Positions 11,431-22,429 of a stretch of DNA of 64,000 nt are shown piece by piece; the stretch's first letter is position 1, and each line of letters opens with the position of its first letter. A program made the position numbers and the translations under genes. This DNA is from Anaeramoeba flamelloides (Eukaryota; Metamonada; Anaeramoebidae), in NCBI GenBank assembly GCA_027625915.1, contig JANTQA010000072.1, forward strand, positions 1,736,001-1,800,000, given 5' to 3'. The notes under the pieces are model-generated. The model was not told where the DNA came from and searched no databases. It worked only from the letters and a program-made list of their open reading frames with translations.

Positions 11431-11932
11431 GAAAAATTCGTAAATCTTATTTCCAAATTATTTAGAAGTAGTTTTTAATCAAATCATTGTTTAGTAATAT
11501 ACAAACTTTATTTTATACCTTTTTAGATTATAGAATATATAAAATGTATTTATTGAAATCAAGAATCTATTTGAAAAGGACATTTAATACTTTCAGTAGA
11601 TAAATATAGGGATTTAAGAAACTTTTTTTTTTTTCATTTTCCCACTTTCAAACTATTTTTTTTTCGCACATTTTTATTTTTTTGCATTAATACTGAAAAA
11701 TTATATTTTCTGATATTTATATCTTTTTCAAAATTGGTAAACTCTTTGAAAAAATCGTTTTAATATTTCAATTTTATCAATTTAAAGTTGAATTTTCAAC
11801 TGTAATCTTTGAAGAGATGAGAGTGAAGATTTTTTTTTTTTGATAATTTAAAGGGGGTAATTCAACAAAAAAAAAAAAGTAAATGGGTTGTTGACCAAAA
11901 ATTCCTTAGAATATATTATATTTATTTTTTTT

Positions 11933-12135
11933 TATAAAGTCAGTTTAAGTTTTAAGGCACAAACTTTCGAAGAAATTTAAAGCACAAAACAATCGCAAAT
12001 TAAGGCACAAAATTTGGAATTCTTTTTTTTACAATTTCGTTTATTATAATTTGAATTTTGTGCTTTAATTTGAGATTTTTTTAGTTCCTTAAATTTCATT
12101 GAAAGTTTATGTCTTAAAAGTGAAACGGACTTTAC
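11933..12135. mobile_element. Diverged CAGT-type MITE, family C copy 2
   Basis: This is an old copy of the 200-bp element. It keeps AGTCAGTTT, TTTTAAGGCACAAAC and a right-hand AAAAGTGAAACGGACT, but has many substitutions and an altered first base of the CAGT end. The length is conserved. Confidence 0.7.
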
Positions 12136-12899
12136 TACTTGTATAACATTTTTTAATGAATAATTTATGGATTCAATTAACATCATTTTCTTTATGATAA
12201 GATATCAGCAATGGATAAAAAAGGAAAAGGAAAAAATGAAAAATAATTTCAATTAAACAAAAATAAAATAAATTACAATCCTAGATTATGGAAATGGTAA
12301 AATACATATTGTAATCTTATGCATTATTATCAAATCTTGATATTTTGAATATAAATAAAATAAAATCTGTTTTATAAATTGAATTAAAATTCATTATCAG
12401 AATATTTTAATAAATATGAGATCTTTTTGAGAAAAAAAAATAAGAATTTTTTTCTTCTGAAAATCCAATATTATTAATGATGATTTTATCGATAAAATAC
12501 CTTTATAAAGATTTTATTTTATACAATGAATTGAATAAAAACTCAATTTTATCTACTTTAATGAATCATAATTTCATTAGCCTATTACTAATTCCAAAAT
12601 AAAAAAATCAGAAAAATCCGATTTAGATCGAAAAAAAAATCAAGAAGAATTGTAGATAAATAACTTTACAATTAAAAATTTTATGAACTAAACCCCAATT
12701 CAAAATTATCTACTACACTCAAAATTCGATTTGTGAAAAAAAAAACTTATTTAATCAATTTTATAAGAAATACCAAATTAGAACCAATCACCAATTGGAA
12801 GTTAACAATTGTTTATAAACAACAACACCCACAAAACAAAAAATAAATAATTATCAATACAAATAAATCAAGGGTGTGTTAAAAATTTTGGAGAGAGTA

Positions 12900-13215
12900 A
12901 AACAAAAAAAATGCATTGATAAATTTGTAAAAATTCTATTAGGAATATTGATCGATCAAAAGTTTAGATACCAAAAACTAATTCTATTTGAGTTCTTCTA
13001 TTTGGAACAACTCAACTTTAACATAATATCAATTGTTGAAAAAAATTTTTGATCGACTGAAACAAGTTATCTAATTCAAAAAATGAAATGAAAACAAAAA
13101 AACTAAAAGATGAAAAAATGATTTTCATATTTTACAAAAATGAAAATTTATTTCCAATTTGAATGAAATTGTGTTATTGTGATTGTTTGGACCGTTTTAG
13201 CTGTGTGGAAAATTT
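12900..13215. repeat. Degraded dispersed repeat shared with 58600-58900
   Basis: The same order of short matching blocks is seen in both places: a TTTGTAAAAATT/TTTGTTGAAATT block, ATTGATCGATCAAAAG/ATTGATTGATCAAATG, TTAGATACCA, an AACTCAACTTTAACATAATATCAATTGTTG-like stretch, and later GAATGAAA with a TTTTAACCGTT-like segment. The copies are diverged and no ends are clear. Confidence 0.45.
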
Positions 13216-13502
13216 TGAATTTTGGTTTATTTTACATTTTTTTTTTTATAATAATTAACTCTTATTCCTTAAATGGTATTAAAAAACATAATGGATTACA
13301 TTTAATATATAGATATAAAATATTTTGAAAAAGTATCTTTTTAATTAATTTTATAAAAGGTAGGGGGTTTTCAAAAACATTTTTAAAAAATAATAATAAG
13401 ATTAGAAAAAAAAAATTGATAATTTTTCGAAAAAAATATTTTTTCGAAAAATCTCATAATATATTTTTTTTTCCCTTTTTTTGATCAATAAATGAATAAC
13501 AT

Positions 13503-15152
13503 TTATAATTTAAATTGCTTTTTAATTTTTTTGATTTCACGATTAAACTTGTTTTCATCTGATAATTGAAAGAATTCCGCAGCATTTGTGAGTTCTTCAA
13601 CAACCAAAGCAGGGTCGTCATCGGCTGTGAGCTCTAGCTGATCGAGATAAAGGTATTTGACAAATAATTCTATTGTTTCTGGTGTCTTCCCGGATTGGTC
13701 TGTAACTGAATCCTGTTCAACCGAAATGTTTTCGAACATGTCTCGATACAATCCAGAGCGTGCATAGAGTATGAATTTATGAACGGGAACTTCAACAAGT
13801 TCTTCTTCTTCTTCTTCTTCTTCTTCTTCTTCCATATCTTCTTCTTTCACAAGGATTGTGAAATTTTTTCCATCTTCGTCAATCCACAATTGTTTCATTG
13901 TATCCATGACTTTTGTTTTAAACAATTCACTTATCCCAAGAAGTGACCCCAATAAGTCGGCTTGCTTTTTCCCCTTGTATGTTCCAGTGTACATCCAAAG
14001 GAATAATAAATCAAGGTCTTCTTTCTCCCAGCCTGAAATTACTTCTTTAATTTTGTCAATGGGCCTCCCAATTCTTGCCTTGACAAAGTCTTTGTGGATC
14101 CTGTATCCACTTACAATCTCCAGATCTGTTCCCAACGAATTTTCATATAATATACCTAAGTCCTTTTGGATTGTGTTTCTTTCATTTGAAGGGACGTCTT
14201 CAAAAAAAATGGTATTATTTGAATCACAAATAAGAGTCCATTTCATCCCACTTTTACAAGTTGGAAGATTAAATTTGGATCTATTGAATACACCACCGCT
14301 ATTCACACCGTAAGTAGTGTTATCTTCAAGCCTAATGCAATGATGGTTGTTACCCGAAGACATTTCAACAATCGGGGATTCAAAAGTTAAATTAAGTTTT
14401 CTGAGGTTTTTTCCTGTTAGATGGAAAAGTGCTTGCAAACCATCAGATTTTTTCTGTGTCAAGACAAGTGATTGATTATGACCAACGCTAATGTCAGTGA
14501 TCTCGTATTGTTTGAGTTCGATACAATTCGTTAACTCAAGCTTTCTTTCGTTTCCAAATGGCCCAGAGCCCATGACTTTGTCATCTTCTGTTTTCCAAAA
14601 AACAAAATATGAATAATTGTCAGTATACACATTTGTTACGTTGTCACTTATTTTGACAGGATAGTATTGGTTTGTACCAATTTCTTTGATTCCAACTTGC
14701 CCACTATGGTTATATCCAGACCCCCACAGTTGTTGGTTTTCACAAAGATAAAAGGTGCAGTAGCATGAGCATATGATCGATACAACATCAAGTTCGCCTT
14801 TTTTTTCTTTAAAAAAGGGAATGATCTCTGGGACTTGGCAATTCTTTGATTTCCCCATCCCTATTTGTCCGTAGTTCTCGCTAATTGCACCTCTTCCATA
14901 AACATCACCTTCTTGGGAGAGTAATGCATAATGTGTATAACCACATCGCGACATAAGGATCGGCTTCACATTTAGTTTCTTTCGATTTCTATTACGATCC
15001 AATCTTGTAGTCTCATAGGCAGTGCCATCTTCAAGTACAAAAACAGTCCAGTTGTAACCAGCAGATACTTGAACTACAGTTTGTTCAAATTTCGTAATGG
15101 AAATTGGTTCTAAGTTGTTGTTATTTGTTGCATAAATTCTTTGCTCTGTCAT
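13503..15152 (-). CDS. RCC1-repeat protein with two C-terminal BTB domains
   Basis: This is a 549-residue single-exon protein of the RCC1-BTB kind. Residues about 1-320 carry degenerate RCC1 blades, recognisable by VSAGYNWTVFVLEDG, GYTHYALLSQEGDVYGRG, WGSGYNHSGQVG, ISVGHNQSLVL and MSSGNNHHCIRLED. They should fold as a beta-propeller. A first, atypical BTB follows (LEIVSGYRIHKDFVKAR, then LFLWMYTGTY). A second BTB begins near residue 418 (FTILV), has VPVHKFILYARSGLYRDMF, and ends with VKYLYLDQLEL. A pure Glu tract of about ten residues, written as GAA repeats, sits inside the second BTB before VPVHKF. Such proteins usually serve as scaffolds or Cullin-3 adaptors. RCC1 exchange activity is not assumed. 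The ATG at 15152 is followed directly by good coding sequence. The call is secure at domain level; the partner is unknown. Confidence 0.9.
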   Translation of the reverse strand: MTEQRIYATNNNNLEPISITKFEQTVVQVSAGYNWTVFVLEDGTAYETTRLDRNRNRKKLNVKPILMSRCGYTHYALLSQEGDVYGRGAISENYGQIGMGKSKNCQVPEIIPFFKEKKGELDVVSIICSCYCTFYLCENQQLWGSGYNHSGQVGIKEIGTNQYYPVKISDNVTNVYTDNYSYFVFWKTEDDKVMGSGPFGNERKLELTNCIELKQYEITDISVGHNQSLVLTQKKSDGLQALFHLTGKNLRKLNLTFESPIVEMSSGNNHHCIRLEDNTTYGVNSGGVFNRSKFNLPTCKSGMKWTLICDSNNTIFFEDVPSNERNTIQKDLGILYENSLGTDLEIVSGYRIHKDFVKARIGRPIDKIKEVISGWEKEDLDLLFLWMYTGTYKGKKQADLLGSLLGISELFKTKVMDTMKQLWIDEDGKNFTILVKEEDMEEEEEEEEEEELVEVPVHKFILYARSGLYRDMFENISVEQDSVTDQSGKTPETIELFVKYLYLDQLELTADDDPALVVEELTNAAEFFQLSDENKFNREIKKIKKQFKL

Positions 15153-15550
15153 TAGAAGAAAAAATTATGTTGGTTATTGTTTTTTGAAAAAGAAAAATTA
15201 AATTCGAAAAAAGACAAACAATGAGAAAAAAAATGAGAAAAAAAAGTATTCCTTTTATTTTACTTTCAGATCAAGAATAACATTACAATTGTGGTAACTT
15301 TTTTTTAAATTCAATAACATGGTGTCTGTGTATTTGTTCCAATTTTTGAAAAGTAATAAAAACTTGACAAAGTCCTATTAGCGTTCCACAATAACACTTA
15401 TTTTTGGAAACTGTTTGTTTTTTTTTATTTTGTAAAAATAAAATGTGCTTTTCAGATCGTTAATATTGTCAAGTTAGATGCCCTTGACAAAATAATAAGT
15501 GTGAAAAACTTTAATCCATATTTTGAAATACAAAACGTGTTTTTTTGTTT

Positions 15551-15950
15551 TTCTGTTTTCAAAATAATGTAGACACAACAACTCTAATCTGTGTTTCATC
15601 ATAAAAAGCGATATTTTTTTTTTTTTATTTTTGAAGACCCACACATTAACCCAGCAAAGAAACTGATAATAAACCCTAATTATATTTATTTATAGTATTA
15701 GTTTCTTAAAGTTCTATTATTTAAAAAGAAATTCTAAAAATGAAGGTTTAAAATTAGAAAATTTATCTCAAAAAAAATAGAGTTAATTTTAAAGTAAATT
15801 TTATCAAAAAAAAAACAAAAATTTCCAAAAAATGGAAAAAAATACTTAAAAATTTTCAACAAATTTAAGGATAAATTTAAAATTATTCAGACAAAATATC
15901 AAGCAAGTTAATCTACAAAATTGATTTGAACTTAGGGTATACCATTTGGT
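15551..15950 (-). mobile_element. Degraded inverted copy of family A, with flanking repeat
   Basis: Read on the minus strand, the segment follows the 520-1001 element, with shared blocks AGTATACC/GGTATACC, TAACTCTATTTTTTTTGAGATAA, CCTTCATTTTTAGAATTTC and TTAAATAATAGAACTTTAAGAAAC. It ends with a TCAAAATAATG..GTGTTTCA terminus at about 15555-15605. The other terminus is missing. Beyond it, about 15990-16145 matches the sequence that flanks the other copies. Confidence 0.6.
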
Positions 15951-16729
15951 GATTTGAGTGGTTGTTACCTTGAAAAAAGAAGAGCTAGAACAATTAACAA
16001 ATGAAAAAACAAATAATTAAAGACAAAATGAGGGATTCAACACAATAATAATTTTTTCTAATACTATCTTTTATTCTCTATTTTTTCTTTGATAGATTTA
16101 TTATTAAAAATTTGTGGAAAAAAATGACTTTTTTTGAGATCGACAAAACCACACAAACAATTTCCTTAATATAAAAAAGATATAATTTTTGAAGTTGGTT
16201 TGAAGGAAAATCAAAAAATGGATTATTTTTATAAAGATAATTTCTTATTATTTTAATTTATTTTAACTTAAATTATCTGTAATCTACCAAATTCAACAAC
16301 TTCTTTCAGTTTTCCTGCTTCACTCCCCCCTAAATAGTAAAAGAATATAGGAAACTTGGTTTTCTTCGAATACAGTCATGAACATAACCTATACCCATTA
16401 TATTACAATAAAACCTGTGGTATTTTTTTTTCTATTTTAATATAACTTCTAATTTAGTACCTAATAATATACCTAATATAAAATTAATTTTGCAGGTAAA
16501 TTGATGAATATTTTAGTAAACTAGGAAGGAGGAATTAATTGTTTAAAAATTGTCACATTTTTTTTTCAATTTTTTGTATTTTTTAATATCAATAATAATT
16601 CTCCAATATACTAACATAAAAAGTGATTTCTTAAGGGACTAATAAACCCCATTTTTTTTTTCTATTCAATTTCTGATTTCGGCTATTTCCACTTATAAGA
16701 TATAAATTTTCAACAAAATTATTTGATAT

Positions 16730-16862
16730 TCACGCACAAAATTCGAAATTTTAGTAAAATAATTTGTAAAAAAAACTAGAATCTGAATTTTGTATTTTCA
16801 TTTGAGATTTTTTTTGTTCCTTAAATTTCAATTAAAGTTTGTGCCTTAAAAGGTAAACCGAC
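16730..16862. mobile_element. Truncated family C MITE
   Basis: This is a partial copy of the 200-bp element, retaining the central GAATTTTGT..TTTGAGATTTTTTTTGTTCC block and the right arm TTTGTGCCTTAAAAGGTAAACCGACT. The left arm is absent. Its right terminus is interrupted exactly where the GGGGCCCA element starts. Confidence 0.65.
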
Positions 16863-17557
16863 TAAACTCTGTTTCAGTCAAAGGGGCCCAACGTTTTTTT
16901 CAAATATCAATTATTTTATATAATTGACCTTTGAAGAACAAATAAGAAATAAACAGAATAATACACATCAAATAATTGTTGATATATATCTGAAAGAAAA
17001 CTAATTAATCAATAGATTTTCTTAAAAATTGAAAAACTCAAATTCTTAGGGCCCTATTGAGAAAAACAACAATGTTCGTTTTGTACTTCTACTGGTATTT
17101 GAATAATAAATATGAAACATTTTTCACTTCATTTTACATACTTTTCTTTTAGAAATCAAGCCCCCAAACAAAGTTTGTTGGTATTTGTGGTCTCTATTTG
17201 AAAAAGGAAATGAAAATGAAGTGAAAATTTTTCACATTTATTAAACAAATATCAAGATCAAAGATCAAATTGAATTGCAATAGAAATCAATAGATTTCTC
17301 AACAATCTTTACATGGTTTCAATGACATTAGAATAACACGTTTTTACCAAGTGACTATTGATCTTGCAATAAAAAATTTTTGCAAATAAATGAGGTTTTT
17401 AAAAAAAAAATCGAAAAAAAAAAACAAAAATGTGTAGAAATGTGAAAAAGTGATTAAAATTTCCAAAATAAACTTTTTCTTCTAATATCTATACAAACCC
17501 TTTAAACACGTGTATTATAACATTACAACTGGGCCCCTTTGACTGAAAAATAGTTTA
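16863..17557 (+). mobile_element. GGGGCCCA-ended inverted-repeat element, family D copy 1
   Basis: The element is about 695 bp and starts TAAACTCTGTTTCAGTCAAA, continuing GGGGCCCA. The right end is the complement with a few changes (TGGGCCCCTTTGACTGAAAA ending in TTTA). A second copy lies at 34391-35108, and the inner right half recurs at about 63300-63650. It has no coding capacity. The GC-rich ends stand out against the AT-rich body. It has inserted at the end of an older CAGT MITE. Confidence 0.75.
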
Positions 17558-19983
17558 TATTTGAATAATAACAAATCTTTATGAAAACGACACAATCTAT
17601 ACTTATGGTTTGATTTTCGATTCTTTGATTATTGAATGTTTAACTATTCAATAAAAATAATATTTGATCTGTCTTATATAAAAATGGATAAAAGAAGTTA
17701 TCATAAGTTTATATTCTACAATTATAGATATAGAATGTTCTAAATAATTATTTTTTACAATATATGAGATAAATAAAGATATCGATGTATTTATCCAAAT
17801 TATGTTATAGTATACGAAAAACACGTTTTGATTTTTCAGTTTTAATAGATTTTCAATATAAAATTGTTTGGTGAACATCAATTTTTCAATTTTTTTTAAA
17901 AAAAATCAAATTTCAAACAAAGTATTCATATTAGTCAAACTATTTCAAATTGAAATCCCTTTGTATTCAAAAAAAAAATGATGTTTCGTTTACTATTACC
18001 AAAATTTGGATAAAATATTAGAAGTATTTATTTATCTCTAACAATTGTAAAAACTCTATTCTTTGCAACATTCTTTTTTACACTATTGATCCAACACTAA
18101 ATATATTTTTTAACCCTAGAGGAAATTATTTCTTTGTTTGATCAAAGAATTTCGGAAAGTAAATGAAAATGAAAATTTTCAAATGTATCCAAAAATAACC
18201 ATTTGTAAATATTAGCTTTTTTAAATATTTTTTTTTAGTTATTCAAAAATTAAATTTTATCAAGAATAGTTTAAAAAAACTCGAGTTCTTAAAAAAAAAA
18301 AAAAAACTTTTTATTTCTGTATCAACATTTATTTTTTATAAAAAACAAATAAAGTTCTAATCATTAATTATTGGGTGCCCGAGTATTTCAATTGGAAATT
18401 TTTTACTATTAAAACTTTGGAAAGGTGTGATGAACATGTTTTTAAAACAAAATTCTATCATTTCATTAGACATATAGTTTCTTTATTTGATAAAATAAAA
18501 GTATTTTTACTTTTTTATTTTGGAGAAATTATATATATATATATATATATGGGATCATCAGGAAAATGGTGTTGTACTAAATTTTTAAATTGTAATATCT
18601 TTTTTTTTTATTTTTGTTACATAAAATTTGATTCTTTTTTTGTCAATATTTTTGTTCACCAAGGTGGAGAATTTGAGAGTTTAATAAGTTCTTTTGTGAG
18701 ATCATAAAAAAATCTATTTTTTATAATATACTGGTTTAATCCAAATCTTTGGGTTAAGGGGGTAGATATATCTAACCAATTAAGAGGGGATCAGTTTATG
18801 CGAAATCTAATTTTTCAAATCATTTTTTTAACCAAATACATTAATATTTTAATAAATATGAGAGTGTCAGAATTGTTACATATTCTAACCAATCAACAAC
18901 TGGAAATGAAAAAAAGGAAAAAATTGAACAAGTAAAATTTAATAAAAATCATTTATTTCTTGATCTTATCTTTATAATTTGAAATATCTGATTCTTTTTT
19001 ACTTTGTATTGTTTTTTGTTCTTTCATAAAAATATTTTTCAGTGAGATCAATTTTTTTTTTCATTTTATTATCTCTAAAAGAAAACAATTAAATTCCTAT
19101 TATTTCTTACATTATAAAAAATTTTACTCTGTTTTTACTATTTCCTTCATATTTTACCATTACCAAACCTTTATTGTTAGTAATATTAATAGAAAGATTT
19201 TTTTTTCTTTTATAAAAGAATTCATTTGGTGAACCAAAAAAACATCATTTATTCAACTAATTGAATAAATAATTACATTTATTCAAGAAGAATAGTTATA
19301 ATAACTATTAAAGTTTTCAAGTCATTTACAAATTTTACCAAGAAATTTTGTTTTTATTTTAAGAATAAAACAAGATTTATGAAAATAAAATACATTTGAA
19401 AACATTTCAAAAAAAGGTAATTTTATCCTCAAAATTCAAAATCTTTTTTTTTTTTATGTAAAAAATGATTTGAATTGTTATAAGGGTTCTTGTGAATAAG
19501 ACCAAAAAATTTGTTAAAAAAATTTTTCAAAATCATATATTATTTTGCATTAGTTTTTTCATTTTATTTGGAAATCAGAAAACAACTTTTTCAAAAACTT
19601 TAAAGAATAAAAAATATTATATTTAAGAACAATTTTTCAATGATGATATTTTTATCAAAACCATTACTCTCTTGAATCTTAAAAAAAATATTTTTTACAA
19701 TAAATGTTCTTTGGCCAAGGAATTGAACTGTTAGGAATCGTTTTTTAGGGCAAATTAAAGAATTAAAAACTCCTCCGTTGAATAATAAAAAAAAAAAGAA
19801 ATCGGTTTTTTATATGTGAAAAATTTTTCAAAATTTTTGATAAAAAAAGGAAAAGTATTTCCCAATTCTAAAAACCCAATCAAAAACTACACACTCTTCG
19901 ATTTGTAACAAATTGAAGAATATTTTTTTTCCAAAAAAATACAGATAATCTTTGTTAATTTGAATTTTTAAGTCTTTTATTTA

Positions 19984-21081
19984 TTAATTTTTCTTGTTTT
20001 TTAAAAATTTTTCTTGCTTTTTAATATATTTCACAATCAAATGTTTTGATTTTTTTTCAATTAAAATAGACAAATTCATTTTGTTTTCATTTGACAAATT
20101 TTGTAATTCTGATTTACAATATTTTTCTAACTCTTCCCAAACGTCCTCTTTTAATAAAGACAAGGCATGTTTTACATTAGTTTTGTTCTCTCGTGAAAGC
20201 TTACCAACCTTTGAAATTGCATTATTTAATCTATTTTCTGTGATTATTCCCTCAATCTCATAAACTAATAACTGGTAACTTGATATTTTTTCATCTTGTT
20301 GGTTGTTATTTGAAGTTTTTGTCCATTTTTTTGCTTCAGAAAACTTGGTCTCTTTAAATTCTTCAATTTTTTTTTTAATTACAACCCTGGTTTTCTTGTT
20401 TTTGTATTTGACGTTAATCGTTTTTAATGGCTTGATGACGATACCTTCAGCTTTGTTGTTTTCGATTTTGGGGTGCCCCAATAATTTTGGGATGTCTGAT
20501 TCGAAGCCAAGAGGATAGTCTAACGCTTCTTCGAATGATCCAAGAAATAATGGCTTTGCATGGAACAGATCTACTTGCTGGAAGATCTCAAGAGTGGTAT
20601 CAAAATCTAAATAATTGCAGTCGTCTGTTCCTTCGTTGCCTTCAAAATAAGAAATATCAAAAGCCATAAGATGGATGTCGTTGGAATAATATATTCCCTC
20701 CTGGATTGGCTGTGGGTACAACTCTTGAACCTTTGGGTGTGGGTATTTGCCTCCAAATAATTCGCCATAAATTGTTACAACGAGTGTTTCGGGAAAGAGC
20801 TTTTTAACAGACATATAGACTTGATGGATTTTATTCGAGATCCTTCCGACAACTTTTTGATAATCAAAAAATTCATCATTTTGGTCCAACAAGGATTTTC
20901 GCTTGCCTGCTCGGATCGTTTCTCCATTGGTCAGTAAAGCCAAATTTGCTCCGTGTACTTTTTCTGTAACACTCCACTTCGTTTTTTTGAACATCTTTAA
21001 GGAGTTTCGATCTGTTTGGTAATCGTTAGTGGACTCGTAGATCCGGTTGTAAGATCGATAAGCTTTTTCAAAAAGATCCAT
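19984..21081 (-). CDS. T4 Rnl2-type RNA ligase
   Basis: This predicted 365-residue ATP-dependent RNA ligase should join 3'-OH and 5'-phosphate RNA ends, sealing nicks through a lysyl-AMP intermediate. The nucleotidyltransferase motifs are in order: motif I KVHGAN with nucleophile Lys41; AGKRK at 58-62; motif III YGELFGG (105-111); motif IIIa HLMAFDI (137-143); motif IV AEGIVIKP (211-218); and motif V RVVIKKK (232-238). Residues 282-295 (ENRLNNAISKVGKL) match the helical C-terminal domain that marks T4 RNA ligase 2 and its close relatives. The protein is somewhat longer than T4 Rnl2 (334 residues). An upstream in-frame ATG at 21132 would add 17 hydrophobic, T-rich-encoded residues. ATG 21081 is preferred because a TTTTTTACATTTTT motif lies upstream of it, as it does before the anoctamin start. 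Targeting to an organelle through the longer form cannot be excluded. No RNA-repair partner gene adjoins it. Confidence 0.92.
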   Translation of the reverse strand: MDLFEKAYRSYNRIYESTNDYQTDRNSLKMFKKTKWSVTEKVHGANLALLTNGETIRAGKRKSLLDQNDEFFDYQKVVGRISNKIHQVYMSVKKLFPETLVVTIYGELFGGKYPHPKVQELYPQPIQEGIYYSNDIHLMAFDISYFEGNEGTDDCNYLDFDTTLEIFQQVDLFHAKPLFLGSFEEALDYPLGFESDIPKLLGHPKIENNKAEGIVIKPLKTINVKYKNKKTRVVIKKKIEEFKETKFSEAKKWTKTSNNNQQDEKISSYQLLVYEIEGIITENRLNNAISKVGKLSRENKTNVKHALSLLKEDVWEELEKYCKSELQNLSNENKMNLSILIEKKSKHLIVKYIKKQEKFLKNKKN

Positions 21082-21557
21082 TTTGCAAAATCGGAAAAAT
21101 GTAAAAAATAAAAAGTTTTCTGTTAATTTCATCAGAGAGTGAATCTTAGATCTCAGATTGTAAGTTATATTTCTTGTTCTTATTTTTGTTTCGAATTGAG
21201 AAGAACAAAGAGCAAGATTTTTTTTTAAGGTTTATTCGTAATTTTTCTGAATTAAATATTTCCTTATTGAGATTATTTTACAAATCTTTGAAATTCTTTA
21301 AATAGTCACCCAACTTTTAGTCTCAAATTGTTATTGGGATTTTTGTATCCTTATAAAAAGGTGACTGTTTAGGAAAAAAAGTGAAATATGATTTATCCTT
21401 GGAAACCTAAACAGAAATCACAGAATACAAGAAACCTCAAAACAAAAAGTAAAATAAATTAATGGAAGAAACTTGTTAACTTCAATGAATAACTCATGAG
21501 ATAATTATCAGTCGAATTAACAAACACAATTTAATACTCCTTTATTATAGAAATCTT

Positions 21558-22060
21558 TACAGTGATCAAAATAATGCGTTCACAAAGACTATAATCCCTT
21601 ATTTCAAAATATTATCCGTGCTTTTTATTCTTCTTGTACCAAGGCAACATCCAATCTACTAATAAATAGTATACCTAAGTTCAAATCGGTTTTGATAGTA
21701 AAGGTCTGGTAATTTCCAGTAAAATTTAAATTATTCATGCAAATAGTTGAAAATTTTCCTTAATATTCTCAATTTTTTTGTTTTTTTTGATTTGATTTGG
21801 TAAAAATTTTTTGAAAAAATTTACTCTATTTTTTGAAAAAATTTACTCTATTTTTTGAGATAAATTTTGCAATTTGATCCTTCATTTTTAGAATTTTTTT
21901 TTAAATAATAGAACTTTAAGAAACAAATACCATATTTTTTAGGGTTTATTATTGGTTTCTTTGATTGGTTAAGGTATAGGTGTTCTATAACAAAAAAAAC
22001 ACGCTTTTTATTTTGAAACACGCATTAAATTTTTTTGCATACTTTATTTTGACGACAGTA
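21558..22060 (+). mobile_element. CAGT-ended inverted-repeat element, family A copy 2
   Basis: About 503 bp with TA at both edges. It is almost identical to 520-1001 across AACATCCAATCTACTAATAA, AGTATACCTAAGTTC and GATAGTAAAGGTCTGG blocks. A roughly 20-bp internal duplication of a TTTACTCTATTTTTTGA unit explains much of the length difference. The high identity suggests recent activity. Confidence 0.75.
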
Positions 22061-22429
22061 GAATAGTTTTGGAGATCTCAAAAATAGTCAAATTTTCAAC
22101 AAATTTTTGATAAATTAATCAAAGATAAAAAGCCATACCAAGTGATATTATTACTATATTTTATATTGCGTTAATCCGCCATTTTGTCTTTATTTATTTA
22201 TTTATTCTTTTTTTATTCGATTAACCTCAATTTATTTGGAAATTCTTTCATAATAAGCCAATTTTGATAAAATTTTATATTTGATTGTATTATCCAAAAT
22301 ACTATTAGAATTATAATAATAAAAATTCCAGGTGTATTACTTCTTCAAAATATTCATTAAAGTTGTTTTATTGTAAAAATAATCCCGTTCTACAATCTCA
22401 AAAAATAACCCTTAATTTTATTCTTACTG

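Larger units (their letters stand above)
8445..13502. other. Intergenic region, 5 kb, no gene seen
   Basis: No open frame here has a recognisable domain or good coding character. The region contains a cluster of TAGGTTTTC palindromes (8910-9310), a diverged tandem duplication (10060-10450), two CAGT-ended 200-bp elements (11231-11430 and 11933-12135) and a fragment at about 12900-13215 that resembles 58600-58900. The 3' ends of the converging TBC and RCC1-BTB genes lie at its two edges. Confidence 0.6.
15153..19983. other. Intergenic region, 4.8 kb, repeat-rich
   Basis: No supported gene. It contains an inverted degraded family A element (15551-15950) followed by the recurring flanking repeat (to about 16150), a truncated CAGT MITE (16730-16862) with a GGGGCCCA element inserted at its end (16863-17557), an AT microsatellite (about 18529-18550) and a fragment at 18880-18990 similar to 58070-58200. 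The frame at 18375-18707 begins without ATG, spans the microsatellite and shows no domain. It is not accepted. Confidence 0.55.

Noticed and set aside
13858-14313. 151-codon + strand frame opposite the RCC1-BTB gene
   Set aside because: Antisense shadow; the minus strand carries the domain motifs.
18375-18707. 110-codon + strand frame
   Set aside because: It begins with GTG, runs through an AT microsatellite and a T-run, has no domain, and has no splice partner of recognisable coding sequence nearby.
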